The translations under genes were made by a program, and so were the position numbers. 64,000 nucleotides of DNA from Piezodorus guildinii (Eukaryota; Arthropoda; Insecta; Hemiptera; Pentatomidae). Each line of letters opens with the position of its first letter. Within the stretch, counting starts at the first letter, position 1. Positions 45,150 through 56,667 of this stretch are shown piece by piece. The stretch is from positions 36,789,236 to 36,853,235 of the forward strand of contig CM041294.1 in NCBI GenBank assembly GCA_023052935.1, given 5' to 3'. The notes below the pieces were generated by a model. The model ran no database searches and had not been told where the DNA came from. It worked only from the letters and a program-made list of their open reading frames with translations.

Positions 45150-45335
45150 AGCCGGTGGCTGATTGGCTAGCGCGCTAGTTTCCAACGCCAGAGTTGTGAG
45201 TTCGAATCCCAGTCCCAACGGGAATTTTATAAGGATATAATTAAATGGGGATTCACTCACAGCCTCTCCCCCGCGTATGCGAGACCCGTCAGTCTAATTA
45301 CGGTATTTAAAAGCTCTAATATCTCAATGATATGT
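45150..45335 (+). mobile_element. SINE-B (second tRNA-derived SINE family)
   Basis: A tRNA-like head has the A-box GTGGCTGATTGG (45155-45166) and a perfect B-box GTTCGAATCCC (45200-45210), with spacing as in tRNA genes. A body follows (GGGATTCACTCACAGCCTCT, GCGTATGCGAGACCCGTCAG). The head does not fold into a full cloverleaf by eye, and the body continues past it, so this is a SINE and not a tRNA gene. One body fragment recurs at 30205-30275. Confidence 0.7.
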
Positions 45336-46582
45336 TAGGGTTGACTTAGTTTGAAATTGGTACTTCCTTGAAAGAATAATCAGCCAAATGTCCTTTTGAT
45401 CATTTGTTTTTTTTAATTTTTCGGCTTCCTGAAGAGCCGCGTTGTTCTTGCTAACCAGAATAGGAGTGCCAAGAACCATTTTATGAGACCGCCAGTAAAT
45501 AAAATGGACAGACTAATCCACAAACTTTACAGCACTTGATGACCCTTGTCACAATATGATCTTCCTTCAAGACCTCATAGGTTTGTTTAGAAGTTTGACC
45601 ATTAACAATGAGCTACTAAATGTAATTTTTTTTTCTTTATTTATGAAAATATGCAAATATTTTAAAAGTATTGAATCTAATTATTATTACTATTTAATAA
45701 AACAACTGAGTATATTTTCACCATAACTTCCATAGATACAGAACCTCCGGTATAGATTCAGGACGTTAAGAAATTAAAATTATAATTGTTTCATACCAGT
45801 TTAAATATTGCGAATTGGTCTATCCCATTCATAGTAGTTAGTGAATGAAATACAAGCTAGATTTAAAATAAGATAATCAAATTGAACCTTAAGAGGTTGA
45901 AGAAATTCTAGTCGTGTTGAACTTTGACTTCTTACGCAATTTAATTATAGCCTTTTCTTCGCCAAGGCCTACTGAAACAGAACTATTCTTACGATAGTAA
46001 ATGTTAAAAGGAAATAGTAATTCGAAGTTCTAATGTTGCATGTATATTTTTGTTTAATATCGTCATAATTCGCGCAAACGTCATAATACAACAGTAATCG
46101 CAATCAGCAGTGGTTGTTTATATACATCTTACTGCTTTTAACCGTTAACTTTAAAATTATTTGATATTATTACAACTTGATACATCACATCAAAGATAGA
46201 CGCTTTTTAAATATTATCTTCCAAATTTAAGTTATTGATAATCACGAAACTATTAAGATCACCGATAAATTTGCTGTTGATTAACCGTCCTTTGACATGT
46301 AACTATTTACATATATCAGATTGAGGGAAGAAAACCTGAGAAGGAAATCTGACATATTTTATACCAGCTCTGCATGAGAAACCGAAGTAGGTATGAACCA
46401 GTAACTGCAATTAGAAACTGAATACGTCCAAAATGATTAGAACACTGTCCTTGATTGATACTCCAGAACCTCATTTAGCAGATTCAATTACAAAGTTCTA
46501 ACTATATAAATGATTAGGATTTCCATATAAATGTTTATAGATCATTCGAAACCCAATGAGAATTTTATAGCAATAGTAAAAA
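45336..46582. other. Unassigned AT-rich stretch
   Basis: No coding signal or repeat terminus recognised. Confidence 0.5.
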
Positions 46583-47421
46583 TCTGGTGCGGGCAACATA
46601 CGACTTTCACTTACCTCCATTTTTAAAATCAATGAAAGACTTTTCAAAGACAGTCAGAGATAAAAAAATCTGGTGCGGGCAACACACGACTTTCACTTAC
46701 CTCCATTTTTAAAATCAATGAAAGAATTTACAAATACAGTCAGAGATAAAAATACGTGAAATTATAAAGGAATTAATCAAATTGAATTTATTTAGAAACA
46801 TGTGTTTTATTAAAATATCAATTATATTATTATCTTAAATAATCAGTAAGTTTTATCTTCTTTTCATCACTCTCCAATAACTTTTAAAAGCTTGTGTATG
46901 AGATGATATTTTTTCTAAAATCTTTAGCTTTCCAACGGTATATCATACATGTATATATATTACTGTTCTTATGTTCAAAAACGAAAAATTGCATTAAAAA
47001 AATATTTTTTCTGTTTTCTCCTTTAGTTGGGTATCGAATCTATTCAATTTATATATTTACCTGTTTTTCCTCAGCGTTAACAAGATAATATGGTTATTTT
47101 TATTGAATCAACAAAATTAAAGGTACTTTAGAGGAAGAAAATTTAATATATCGCCTTTTAAGCCCTGTCAGACCATTTTAATCAGAATAAAACCTACATG
47201 ATATGAAAGCCCATTAAAGTTTACATCGATATAGGGAGTTTAATCAAAATCGTCGGAACCGTTTTCGAGAAAATCGAAAAAAGGTGCACAATGCATGGTA
47301 TAAAGTGCTTCTTCTGGTAAGCTCATTTTGATGAAAAAAGTTTTGTCACGTCTCGGGCGTATAGTTGTCTTGAATATGAAATTTCAGTTTCATAGGACTT
47401 ACCGTTTTCGCCCGGGAGTTA

Positions 47422-47471
<50 letters not shown>

Positions 47472-47596
47472 CTTTTTGCGGGACTTGGTTATTTGGACTC
47501 AGGAGACCCTAAAACGTGTATTTCTGTTGAAAACTGGAATTCGAAAATTTTCACGATCGCAATACTTCCTCTTACTATATATAGTAAGTGAAAGTA
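46583..47596 (+). mobile_element. Family H element, copy g (nearly full length, double left end)
   Basis: Starts with TCTGGTGCGGGCAACATACG after an A-run. ACTTTCACTTAC is at 46603-46614 and its inverted partner GTAAGTGAAAGT at 47584-47595, overlapping the palindrome TTACTATATATAGTAA (47572-47587). A second family start lies at 46669, so the first ~86 bp are duplicated in tandem. A (CA)n block sits at 47423-47469. The two open frames inside (46894-47088, 47328-47591) are translations of the repeat, and the first is also seen in copy h at 49823. Confidence 0.88.
47423..47469. repeat. (CA)n microsatellite inside family H copy g
   Basis: About 23 CA units at the position where copies d, e and h also carry CA or TG repeats. 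Confidence 0.95.
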
Positions 47597-48337
47597 ATAG
47601 TTTAAATAAAATTAAATCAATAAAAAAAGTTGCATAACCTCATAGAAATGGCTAAAATTCCAGCTCGACCTTTCAATTTAAATTATCTAGGAATGATGAT
47701 GGTAACTTATCTTCAACAAAACTAATCCAACACAAAATATATTGTTATTTCACATATTACAAAAGATAATGGATGACAAAGACTACGAGCATCGTAGGAC
47801 TTAAAACCCTGAATCCTAAATAACGTCTAAAGCTTAAAAAAAAAAAATTAGTTCCTAAAACAAGAAATGTTTTCTCTATATTCATCATATACTGGCCATG
47901 AAAAAATAGTCAATTAGGATATTAAATTTTCTTAATACATTTGAATATGAGTCTGATTGCATCATTAAAAACTCCCTTCAAAATTGAAGGATGGGGTTTT
48001 AGATAGTTATACGTTATCAGCTTTCCAGGACAATATAAGATTGATTTTAATTTCCTTTTTAATTTATTTTTACAATAAAGAATATTACCGGAGAAAAGTT
48101 AGTCCAGGGTGCAGTCAAATTAACACACAATTAAGAAGAAACTTCCTTTAATAGTGTCTACGTTTCGACTGAAATTCTAGGCCTTCTTCAGGGCTATAAA
48201 ACAAAAGATAAAATTAAAAAAAAAATGTATGGCCATCTTCATAAGAATATTACCAATTAAACAACGTTTCTAAAGACAATTCTTTCAAAAAAGCGGATAA
48301 TCTAATTTATTTGTTTTAATAATATTAATAAAAACTG
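47597..48337. other. Unassigned stretch with a ribozyme-like motif
   Basis: AT-rich without coding signal. At 48161-48191 (minus) the sequence reads CTGAAGAAGGCCTAG, then AATTTCAGTCGAAACG, similar to the motifs at 5241 and 25785. Confidence 0.45.
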
Positions 48338-48575
48338 GGGTCACTTGTGGTGAGGGGGCTAGCATAACAGCCTAAGTTAGCAGGTTCAAACGCAACAGAT
48401 TGCCCTAGGATTTTAAAGACAGTAAAAAAGCCTTCAGTTATGACGGAAAGTAAAATGATGGTCCGGTGCGATCTCAGGTGCTCGTTAAAAATCCCTATTG
48501 TAATTAAACATTAAACACTGTTATCATCTTCCGAAAAGTCACATTAGCATAAAGTAAATATTGAATAAATAAATT
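48338..48575 (+). mobile_element. SINE-A copy 4
   Basis: Head GGTCACTTGTGGTGAGGGGGC, then GCTAGCATAACAGCC, B-box AGGTTCAAACGC (mutated), body CCTTCAGTTATGACGGAAAG and GTGCGATCTCAGGTGCTCGT, and tail AATATTGAATAAATAAA. Confidence 0.8.
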
Positions 48576-48689
48576 GTGAATTATGCAACAAATTTTTCGA
48601 AAAAACAGCAAACTTTAGACCATACCAACATAAAAAACAGAAATGATGTGATACACCATAAGAAACGACATATAACATCTTCTCTGTTC

Positions 48690-49000
48690 GATTTTTTTCT
48701 TTTATTATTTAAAGAAATTTACAACTGTATTGATTCAATACAACAAGTATGGTTAAAACAAATGTAAGTCCTGTGAAGAAACTATCCATTTGTAGCACTT
48801 CAATGTCTAGTTTATGGTAGGTCTCTTGGATATCTTGTTATAAGTCGCCTCGGTGGAATGTCAGGAATAGATAGGGAGAAGAGGTCACGGATAAGCGTGC
48901 AAGGAGTTTGGAATAAAAAGAAGTATATCTATATCAGAACCACATAGAAAACATACAAGATAAACGGATACTCGACGAGGAAAATTAATGAAGTTTCGTT
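48690..49000 (-). mobile_element. Jockey-1 remnant (3' UTR and C-terminus)
   Basis: The 3' UTR aligns with 400-530: AAATTTACAACTGT, then AAACTATCCATTTGTAGCAC, then GGTAGGTCTC. The coding end follows (AAGTCGCCTCGGTGGAAT for the PPRRL segment). The frame is broken. Confidence 0.65.
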
Positions 49001-49597
49001 TTAATTAAATTAAGTTATAGAGATACTAATACAGAAAATATTTTTAAAAAAAGTAAAAGTAGTTTTGAAACGAGTTTAAGAAATCTTGAACCGCTTCTTC
49101 CGTTACGACTGCACAACGCAAAGCCAAATTTCATTAGCTTCAGTTCGCAGGAATAACGGCCACATAGTCATTTTTTCAAACCACCATGCCATGCATTTTG
49201 CACTCAAGGCATAGAGCAAAACTACGCGACAAAAAGTCCTTCCTGCCGAGATGTGTAACAGCTGAAATGGATTACGTCTTAGACATATTATAAATTAACC
49301 CATCAGGACTTATGTAACAAAAGCTACTGCGACACTGGAAGAACCAGAAAGGGTCTTTACATAATATAAATATGTATTGACTCTAGAATGGTGACCACAG
49401 GCGCAAGCATCTGCCCCACAACTTCCATCTAGTTGTTTTTTAAGTCAACCCCGTTATGAGTTCCTGGTTTCTCACAATCCCCGTCGAGCAGTGAAAGAAG
49501 TTGACTTATCGCTACTTTCGAAACGGAGCTAAGTGCTTAGAAACGAAAAGTTGAAGACAAATTACAAATTATTTTGAACCTACGGTAAAAAGAAAAA
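49001..49597. other. Unassigned stretch, moderately GC-rich
   Basis: The part 49085-49560 (TCTTCCGTTACGACTGCACA, TGACCACAGGCGCAAGCATC) is less AT-rich than its surroundings but has no open frame or known motif. It may be an old transposon. Confidence 0.35.
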
Positions 49598-50354
49598 TCT
49601 GGTGCGGGCAACACACGACTTTCACTTACCTCGATTGTTAAAATCAATGAAAGAATTTTCAAATACAGTTAGAGATAGAAATACGTGAAACTATTAAGGA
49701 ATTAATCAAATTAAATTTCTACAGAAACATGTGTTTCATTAAAAAAACTATTATATTATTATCTAAAATAATCAAATAGTTTTATGTTCATTTCATCACT
49801 CTCTATTAACTTTTAAAAGCTTGTGTATGAGATGACATTTTTTTCTAAAATCTTTAGCTTTCCAACGGTATATCATACAAAGTGGTATATCATACTGCTC
49901 TTATGTTCAAAAACGAAAAATTGCATTAAAAAAATATTTTTTCTGTTTTCTCCTTTAGTTGGGTATCGAATTTATTCAATTTATATATTTACCTGTTTTT
50001 CATCAGCGTTAACAAGATCATCTAGTTATTATTATTGAATCTACAAAATTAAAGGTACTTTAGGGGAAGAAAATTTAAAATATCGGCATTTAAGCTCTGT
50101 CAGACCATTTTTTTCTCAAATAAAACCTACATGATATTAAAGCCCATTAAATTTTACATCGATATAGCGAGTTTAATCAAAATCGTCGGAACCGTTTTCG
50201 AGAAAATCGAAAAAAGGTGCAAAATGCATGGTATAAAGTGCCTCTTCTGGTAAGCTCATTTTGATGAAAATAGTTTTGTCACGTCTCGGGCGTATAGTTG
50301 TCTTAAATATGAAATTTCAGTTTCATAGGACTTACCGTTTCCGCCCGGGAGTTA

Positions 50355-50390
<36 letters not shown>

Positions 50391-50515
50391 CTTTTTGCAG
50401 GACTTGGTTATTTGGACCCAGGGGACCCTAAAACGTGTATTTCCGTTGAAAACTGGAATTCGAAAATTTTCACGATCCCAATACTTCCCCTTACTATATA
50501 TAGTAAGTGAAAGTA
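49598..50515 (+). mobile_element. Family H element, copy h (full-length reference, ~918 bp)
   Basis: Starts with TCTGGTGCGGGCAACACACG. ACTTTCACTTAC is at 49618-49629, (CA)n at 50356-50387, the palindrome TTACTATATATAGTAA at 50491-50506 and GTAAGTGAAAGT at 50503-50514. About 90% or more similar by eye to copy g over its length. No long open frame on either strand. The frames at 49823-50038 and 50395-50580 are shadows shared with other copies. Confidence 0.9.
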
Positions 50516-50620
50516 AAAATATAGGTTCAAAATATCATTTAAAATTCAACTATTTGTTTTTTTACTCCTTAAAATTCTAGTTAGAAATTGTGGATGTAAT
50601 TGTTGACCGTTGAGAATTAC

Positions 50621-50712
50621 TGGAAGGAATTAGTCCGAGTGGCGGTCATTAAATGAAACAACTAATATTAGTTGTTTCATTTAATGACCGCCACCCGGAC
50701 TAATTCCTTCCA
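50621..50712. repeat. 92-bp near-perfect palindrome without spacer
   Basis: Arms of 46 bp (TGGAAGGAATTAGTCCGAGT, then GGCGGTCATTAAATGAAACA) mirror the right side with a single mismatch, meeting at ACTAATATTAGT. Such a sequence can form a cruciform or, if transcribed, a long hairpin. No copy elsewhere in the window. Confidence 0.95.
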
Positions 50713-51269
50713 CTAGTTAGAAATAAATGGTATTTATAAAATAGCATGTAACACACAAACAAACAAATGATTATTCTTCTTATGATGCCTATCCGTTACG
50801 AATGTTGACGAGCACCATAGCAATGGGTACTTTATCAACTCCTACAGGAAAAAGGCCTACTATTGTTGTATTAAATCATGCGCGCGAGTTCTTCAACTAC
50901 GATATCCTTCGTCCATCAGGCCTACTCCTGATATGATGGAAGACAAAAACATAGAATTATAATAACTAAGCAAATTAATAAATCGAAGTCCCTTGATGTA
51001 ATAACAATAATAAAACATCAAAATTACATATGAAGTAAAATAATAAAAGAGAATAATGACCTTGCTGTTGATCGTCCAAAAATATAAAGTTACCAAACCT
51101 TTTCATAAGAACAGATATTGTTCAATCAAGTTATACTAGAGAGAACTAATCCAAATATATATGTATACATATTTTATATAATTGTGACCTATTATGTATG
51201 TTTTTAAAGATTATAATTATAATTAAGAAATATTACAAAATAAATAAAAACATCAATATCACGAATTTT
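50713..51269. other. Unassigned AT-rich stretch
   Basis: No supported gene. The frame at 50893-51096 (-) has no motif. Confidence 0.45.
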
Positions 51270-51605
51270 CCTCTAGCAACTTATCTCTGCAATCTAAAAT
51301 CCTTGGAAAAATTCTGAATACTCCTCGTTTTGTCACCAATAAAATATTCCGTAAAAACCTAAATATCCCGTTTGTTGTGCCCAAACCTCTTTAAATTCCA
51401 AACTATCGACCCTTATAAACATAACTTATCGTTAACCTCTAATCTGCATGTATTTCTAACAACCCTTCACAGCGATTGCATGAGGACCTGCAGAATCATA
51501 GAAAACATTGAAGTAATACCATTGGGCAGTTTCCTTACAAGACTATATCAATATCAAGCCCATAATCGAAATTGTTCACATTTGTTTAAACATCGTTGTA
51601 TAATA
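51270..51605 (+). pseudogene. Jockey-1 reverse transcriptase C-terminal remnant and 3' UTR
   Basis: Reads SSSNLSLQSKILGKILNTPR, FVTNKIFRKNLNIPFVV, matching RIQSLQSKILRKILNAPYFVTNKLIHKDLNIPYVA of Jockey-1. Coding breaks after this, then the 3' UTR block AACATTGAAGTAATACCATTGGGCAGTTTC appears in the expected place (here as two parts, AACATTGAAG and CCATTGGGCAGTTTC). A (TAA)n microsatellite follows. Confidence 0.75.
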
Positions 51606-51639
<34 letters not shown>

Positions 51640-51642
51640 TAT
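51606..51642. repeat. (TA)n(ATA)n microsatellite
   Basis: Short TA run followed by about nine AAT units. Confidence 0.9.
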
Positions 51643-52716
51643 AAATCGTAATATTGGTCACTAAAATCGTATTCTTGGGAACCCACGATGAAACATATTT
51701 CGAATCCACACCGACCCTCTCTTCTGATGACCTTCCTTACATTGCAAAGGTCTATTATTTTCGGGGGAAATACGCCTATTAAGTAGAAGAAAGTTTACGT
51801 GGAAACAACTTTTGAAGTGGTTTCCGTGGGAACATTCTCTCAATACTTTCAGAAATAAACATGCCAAAAAAGTCCAATCTTTAATATTATAGTTCGATTT
51901 AGAAAATTTGAATTTATTTACTTTATTCAGACAGAATTTAATTACCTATCGGACTTGTGCAAAATACGAATATCTTTCGTAATGAAACCCTAACATAATT
52001 ACTCCAATTCATATGTAATACAAATATCAATCCTTTTCTTAATTTGGATCAGCTAAATTATCTAAATATATAATAAAATTAAAACAAATAAACCAAAATA
52101 TTGACAGAGTCTTAAAGGAATACTTTCCATTATAGTATTACTCTGCATAGAAAACATTTCTTTCTTCATAATAGATAATTGTTAATTAGAAATAGCTACG
52201 AAGATTAAAATATTAGTTTTATATACGTCTGTTTTTATAGTTGTTTTTTTTCTTCGGTCGCGACTCAGTCAAGTGAAAAATAGACTTTCCAACGCTATTC
52301 CGAGATCTATATCCCATGAAAGCTTAGAATTTTTCTCTGGATTAGGAAAGCGTATTATCTCAGTATAGATGTTTTCTTATTCGCTCACTTTCTACAATAA
52401 GTGGTAGAATATTCATGCAGTATAAAATCCTAATTAAATTTTCCTTATTATAATCAGAATTATAATTTTTATTCTAATAAAAGAATAAGTTTTGGAATTA
52501 GAATACGTTTTTATAGAATTTAAAATATTAAACATAATTGATAAATGAAATTCCCATTAAACACTAGTGCTGAGATTTTAGAACACTGCCAACAATTTTA
52601 AAACTTTGAACTGAAGAACAAAAGACTTCAATGATGAGAAACACACCGACGCCAAAATTCAAACGTATTTGAAAATCAGATAAGTTACATGATCACTATA
52701 CACACAATAATAATAT

Positions 52717-52727
52717 AATATATATAT

Positions 52728-52780
<53 letters not shown>

Positions 52781-52785
52781 ATGTT
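52717..52785. repeat. (TA)n microsatellite
   Basis: Interrupted TA run of about 65 bp. Confidence 0.95.
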
Positions 52786-53118
52786 ATATCGAATACTCTG
52801 GTGATACCTGATACCTGATCTTGTGGAGAATCAACGAATTAATGAGTGTTAAATTAATAACATACAAGTATATATATTTACTAACACATTGCACTAATAT
52901 TTTACTTCTATGAAGTCAAAGGAGTTAGGTTGACTTAATGCTTTCTAATGTCCTTACTTTGAGACATTCAGTTTTTTTTGTTTGTTTTTCCAATGTCATG
53001 CCTTCACATATCGAACAAGGCAGACCATTCCATTAATCAAGGAAAAACTATGTGTATATTAAAAATAAACTATTATAAATGTCTTTGAAATGAACATTTA
53101 CAATGTTTAAAGAATTTT

Positions 53119-53122
<4 letters not shown>

Positions 53123-53182
<60 letters not shown>
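53123..53182. repeat. Poly-A run of about 60
   Basis: Uninterrupted A homopolymer; no LINE body is recognised upstream of it. Its length may not be exact in the assembly. Confidence 0.95.
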
Positions 53183-53183
<1 letters not shown>

Positions 53184-54790
53184 CAAAGAGGTATTTATGG
53201 ATCCACTTCCAGAATACTTGAAAAAAAATATGGGTACTAACTGCACGTTATATCTTTGCTAATACATGTTTGATATGGATTATTTTATAGTCTCTTTTAG
53301 AACATCTATCAACTTACAAAATTATTTGCCTTAATATTAATACTTTCGCAGTTTTGTACTAGTAAAAGTTTATTTTCTCCTCAACTTTTTCCTGAGGTGA
53401 TGTATATAGTTGAATGGTGTTTAATGAGAGACTTAAGGTAAGAAAACACGCTTTCCTTGGCTAAGTATAAAATAGAAAAAAAAAAGATAAATAATAATTT
53501 TTTTTTTTTTAAATCATTCAAATCATTAAACATAATAGAGACGAAAATGTACTTTTGGTATTCAGTGGCGCAATAAGGTAAATATTAAACCGATCACCTA
53601 GTTCTGAAGTATCTAAATCTAGTGGAAAAACACATTCTTTGGTACTAATTAGAATTTTTTAGAACCAGAAATTTATTATGTTCAGGTTTAGTAACCAACA
53701 ACAGTTTATTAAAAATCAGAAGTACAATTAACAAATAACATACAATTAACCACTATAAGCTTTTTTATAATTATCATTAGATTTTTTTTTTAATGAAAGG
53801 AAAAATATTTATTTATAAAAATAGAACGGAAATGCAATAATTATTAGTGGCACTTGAAGGATATTCGATCAGTTAAGTCAGGGTATCATCCATACATCGG
53901 ATCATTCGTGGAGTGGGATAGTCTGGGGGAAGGTTTGTTGAAGTGAAGTCGTTCTCCAATTCACATCACCCTCTTCAACGTTGGTATGTTCTAACGAAGT
54001 TCTTAAATCTCTTAGTAAGCTTTACAGTTTAAAATATGTAGATGTAATTTATTCTCAGAAAATAATATAACGGATAAATAATTGAAAACAGTTTTTATTA
54101 TTAAAATTAATTTAAATCCGATTTTCTATTATATAATTCGTTTTTTTTTTATTATTTATTTTTTTGGAGCTGAAAGAGAGAGTTAGTATTATGCTTTTCA
54201 TTCCGAGCTTAAATTATTAATTTAAATTAACAAGTTATTTTGCGGAATTCATCAAGATGGATATTTTTTTTTTAATCTAAGAAAAATAGTTCCGAAATTA
54301 CTACTCGATTTTTCACATCGCATACACTCTCATTGCTGCACTCCAAGAATCTGAAACTTTTTTTTTTTTTTTTTAATATAACTCTGATTGTGTAAGCGCC
54401 TTTTGTCTAATTTTAAGATACGTATTGAACAAACAATTAAAATATTAAATTTCTTTTTCCTCATAACTTTATTTATATATATTTGCTATGAAATACTGAA
54501 ACTGTAATGCAGAAGTTTCTCAATATAATAATAATAAAATTATCCAAAATTAGTTATAGACAATTATTTGTTTAATTAAAAATTTGAGAATCTTAGTAAC
54601 GACACCACGAGAAAATATAAACGTATGTTGTTGTTTTTTATATGATGGTTTTAAATTATTTATGTAAAAAATATCAATTTAAAACTTTTTATTATGTTTT
54701 CAATTGGAAGATTATAAGAAATTAATTAATATAACATTCGATCGAAACTATTAGAAATGATGCTCCAACACTAATAATTTTTACATAATT

Positions 54791-55005
54791 GCCTCCTATG
54801 CCCAAGATCGCGGGTTCAGACCTGGTTGATTGACCCTACGATTTTTTCAAGAGATTAAAATATCCTTGGTTATGCCGTCCTTCGGAGGGGACGTAAAATC
54901 ATGGTTCCGTGCCAGTGCTATGTAATATCCAGGAACAGACAAAATTTGGGGACTTCCATTGCTCGATTAGCCACAGCAGCATAAAGTGAGGTTAAATAAA
55001 AAAAT
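54791..55005 (+). mobile_element. SINE-A copy 5
   Basis: B-box region GCGGGTTCAGACCTGG, body TTATGCCGTCCTTCGGAGGG then GACGTAAAATCATGG, GGGGACTTCCATTGC and CGATTAGCCACAGCAGCATA, tail GTTAAATAAAAAAATAA. The first part of the tRNA head is missing. Confidence 0.82.
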
Positions 55006-55495
55006 AACTTAGTACTTTTGATTATGAAATGACTAAATTCCCTTTTTGTTTTTCTTATGATTACAATCAAAGATCCTTTGAACGAAACACAATTCAATTT
55101 AAATATTTAATAGTGATGAATGTTAATCACAATATTATCTATGAAAACCAAATATACTTTCATCTGACATGGTTGAAATATTGGTTAATGCTATTGAATA
55201 TTTCATTTAATGAATTTAATTAACGGGTTCAAACAATATTACTTATTATAATTGTGATCCCTGTCAAAGCACAGTTACACGCAACCTTACAGTTGGATGG
55301 TCACACTACCTACGTCTATTCACAGTCAGTGCATACCTGAGCCACTTGGGAATAAATCGGAGGATATCCGCGGAATGTAACATGCAGTGAAGGAAGCATT
55401 TCTGAAGGCATGTAACGTCATGCTCTCATTCTTCTTCTTAGCTCGCATTCCATAACCGCCGTTGGAAAACTTATTATATATATTTATTTCGTGTT
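55006..55495. other. Unassigned stretch
   Basis: No supported gene. Ends at the first boundary of the 1.7-kb tandem array. Confidence 0.45.
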
Positions 55496-55921
55496 GTCAA
55501 AGGAAGGTACGAAAAAAACTGATGTTAGTTTAGTTAAGAACCACATGTTAGATACCTTTTAAAAATTTATTTCTTTATTCTAATCTGGAGAAAAACAAAA
55601 ATACACTACTTTGGATTTTGGATTGAATGTTTCGAGGAATAGAGCATAAGAAAAATAAATACCCTAAGATAAATCTACTTGTGTCTTTATCACTTTAAGT
55701 CAGGTAAATTAAGGAGATCCATGATCCAGCTCTTTTTCACCAACAATTAATGGCAGTTTTGTTTCTTATAGTCATTCATAGTTACGGGGTATCACACCCA
55801 TCTTCAGGATCCTGGTTTTTAAATTCCTCATTACGCCTGTTTGTCAAAAAACTTTGTCCCTCTTCTTTTTTACAGGAAAAATACAAAAAGGGATCAGGTT
55901 ATTAAAACTTGATCTAAGACA

Positions 55922-56149
55922 ATGCCTCAAATCTTTGTTCAGTTCATCAGTTTTGGAAGAAATATAATATCAGCTCAGTTTTCTACCTCGAATCATTGTA
56001 TTCAAAATTTTTCACAATCGCAAAACTATTGGAATGAAAGCAACATTCTGTTATTTTTTGAAAAAAAAATATCATTTAAAGATAAAAAAATTGTCTATAT
56101 GGCTCAATTTTTCCTAATATCTCTTTTTTTCATTTTGGATTGGATATAG
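55922..56149 (+). other. 75-codon frame repeated in each tandem unit
   Basis: Starts at ATG with MPQIFVQFISFGRNIISAQF and ends KKIVYMAQFFLISLFFILDWI (hydrophobic end). Identical translations occur at 57622-57849 and 59321-59548. In the third unit a TAAG insertion lies just upstream of the ATG. No known motif. Since the whole unit is duplicated, the identity does not show selection on the protein. A T-rich stretch ending in ACAG at 55875 resembles a splice acceptor, but no partner exon is seen. Confidence 0.2.
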
Positions 56150-56667
56150 GTCTTTCAAGAGCAAGCACACACACATTCCGTTCGGTACTCACCTCAGAAT
56201 CCCCTTCAAATATTAGCTTGACTTCTTGTAGTTTGGGTGGCTGTCCATAATTATTTGTATGTTATACCCTCATATTTTACACACCTTTATTCAATTCAAT
56301 ATTATACAGTACCAATGGTAGTGCTAAAATCAATAATTAAAGCAGTAATAAAAAAAAAAAAGTTACATTCGACAAACTAATAGTTGAAACATCAGATATT
56401 TTTATATTCTTAATTAGCCTTATCTTACGGTTGTTATAACTTGTTTTTAATGTAACACTCATTAATTAGTATTGCTATTAAAATTAGACATCTCTGAAAC
56501 AACAAATATCGTGTTCAAAGTGTTGTAGTCCGGTAATAGCGAAATTCGCTACACTATAGAACAGCCTGGACTGTTATGGATCATATACAAAATGCAATCC
56601 AACCCTATCTTACTGATTTTTACATTTAAATTTGGAGGTTTAAATTTGTTAGTTGATTTATTTCGAG

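Larger units (their letters stand above)
51643..54790. other. Unassigned AT-rich stretch
   Basis: A 68-codon minus frame at 51661-51867 sits in a slightly GC-richer patch and is unrecognised. Otherwise low-complexity AT DNA with a TA microsatellite and a long poly-A listed separately. No coding signal. Confidence 0.45.

Noticed and set aside
45150..45220. Functional tRNA gene
   Set aside because: Promoter boxes are good, but no full cloverleaf with a 7-bp acceptor stem is seen, and the sequence continues into a repeated body. A SINE head explains it better.
47328..47591. 87-codon frame with a His-Thr repeat
   Set aside because: The HTHTHT run is a CA microsatellite inside a repeat element. 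Copy h lacks the same frame.
55860..55880. Splice acceptor (pyrimidine tract plus ACAG)
   Set aside because: No coding exon with supported function follows and no donor was found. Such sites occur by chance in T-rich DNA.
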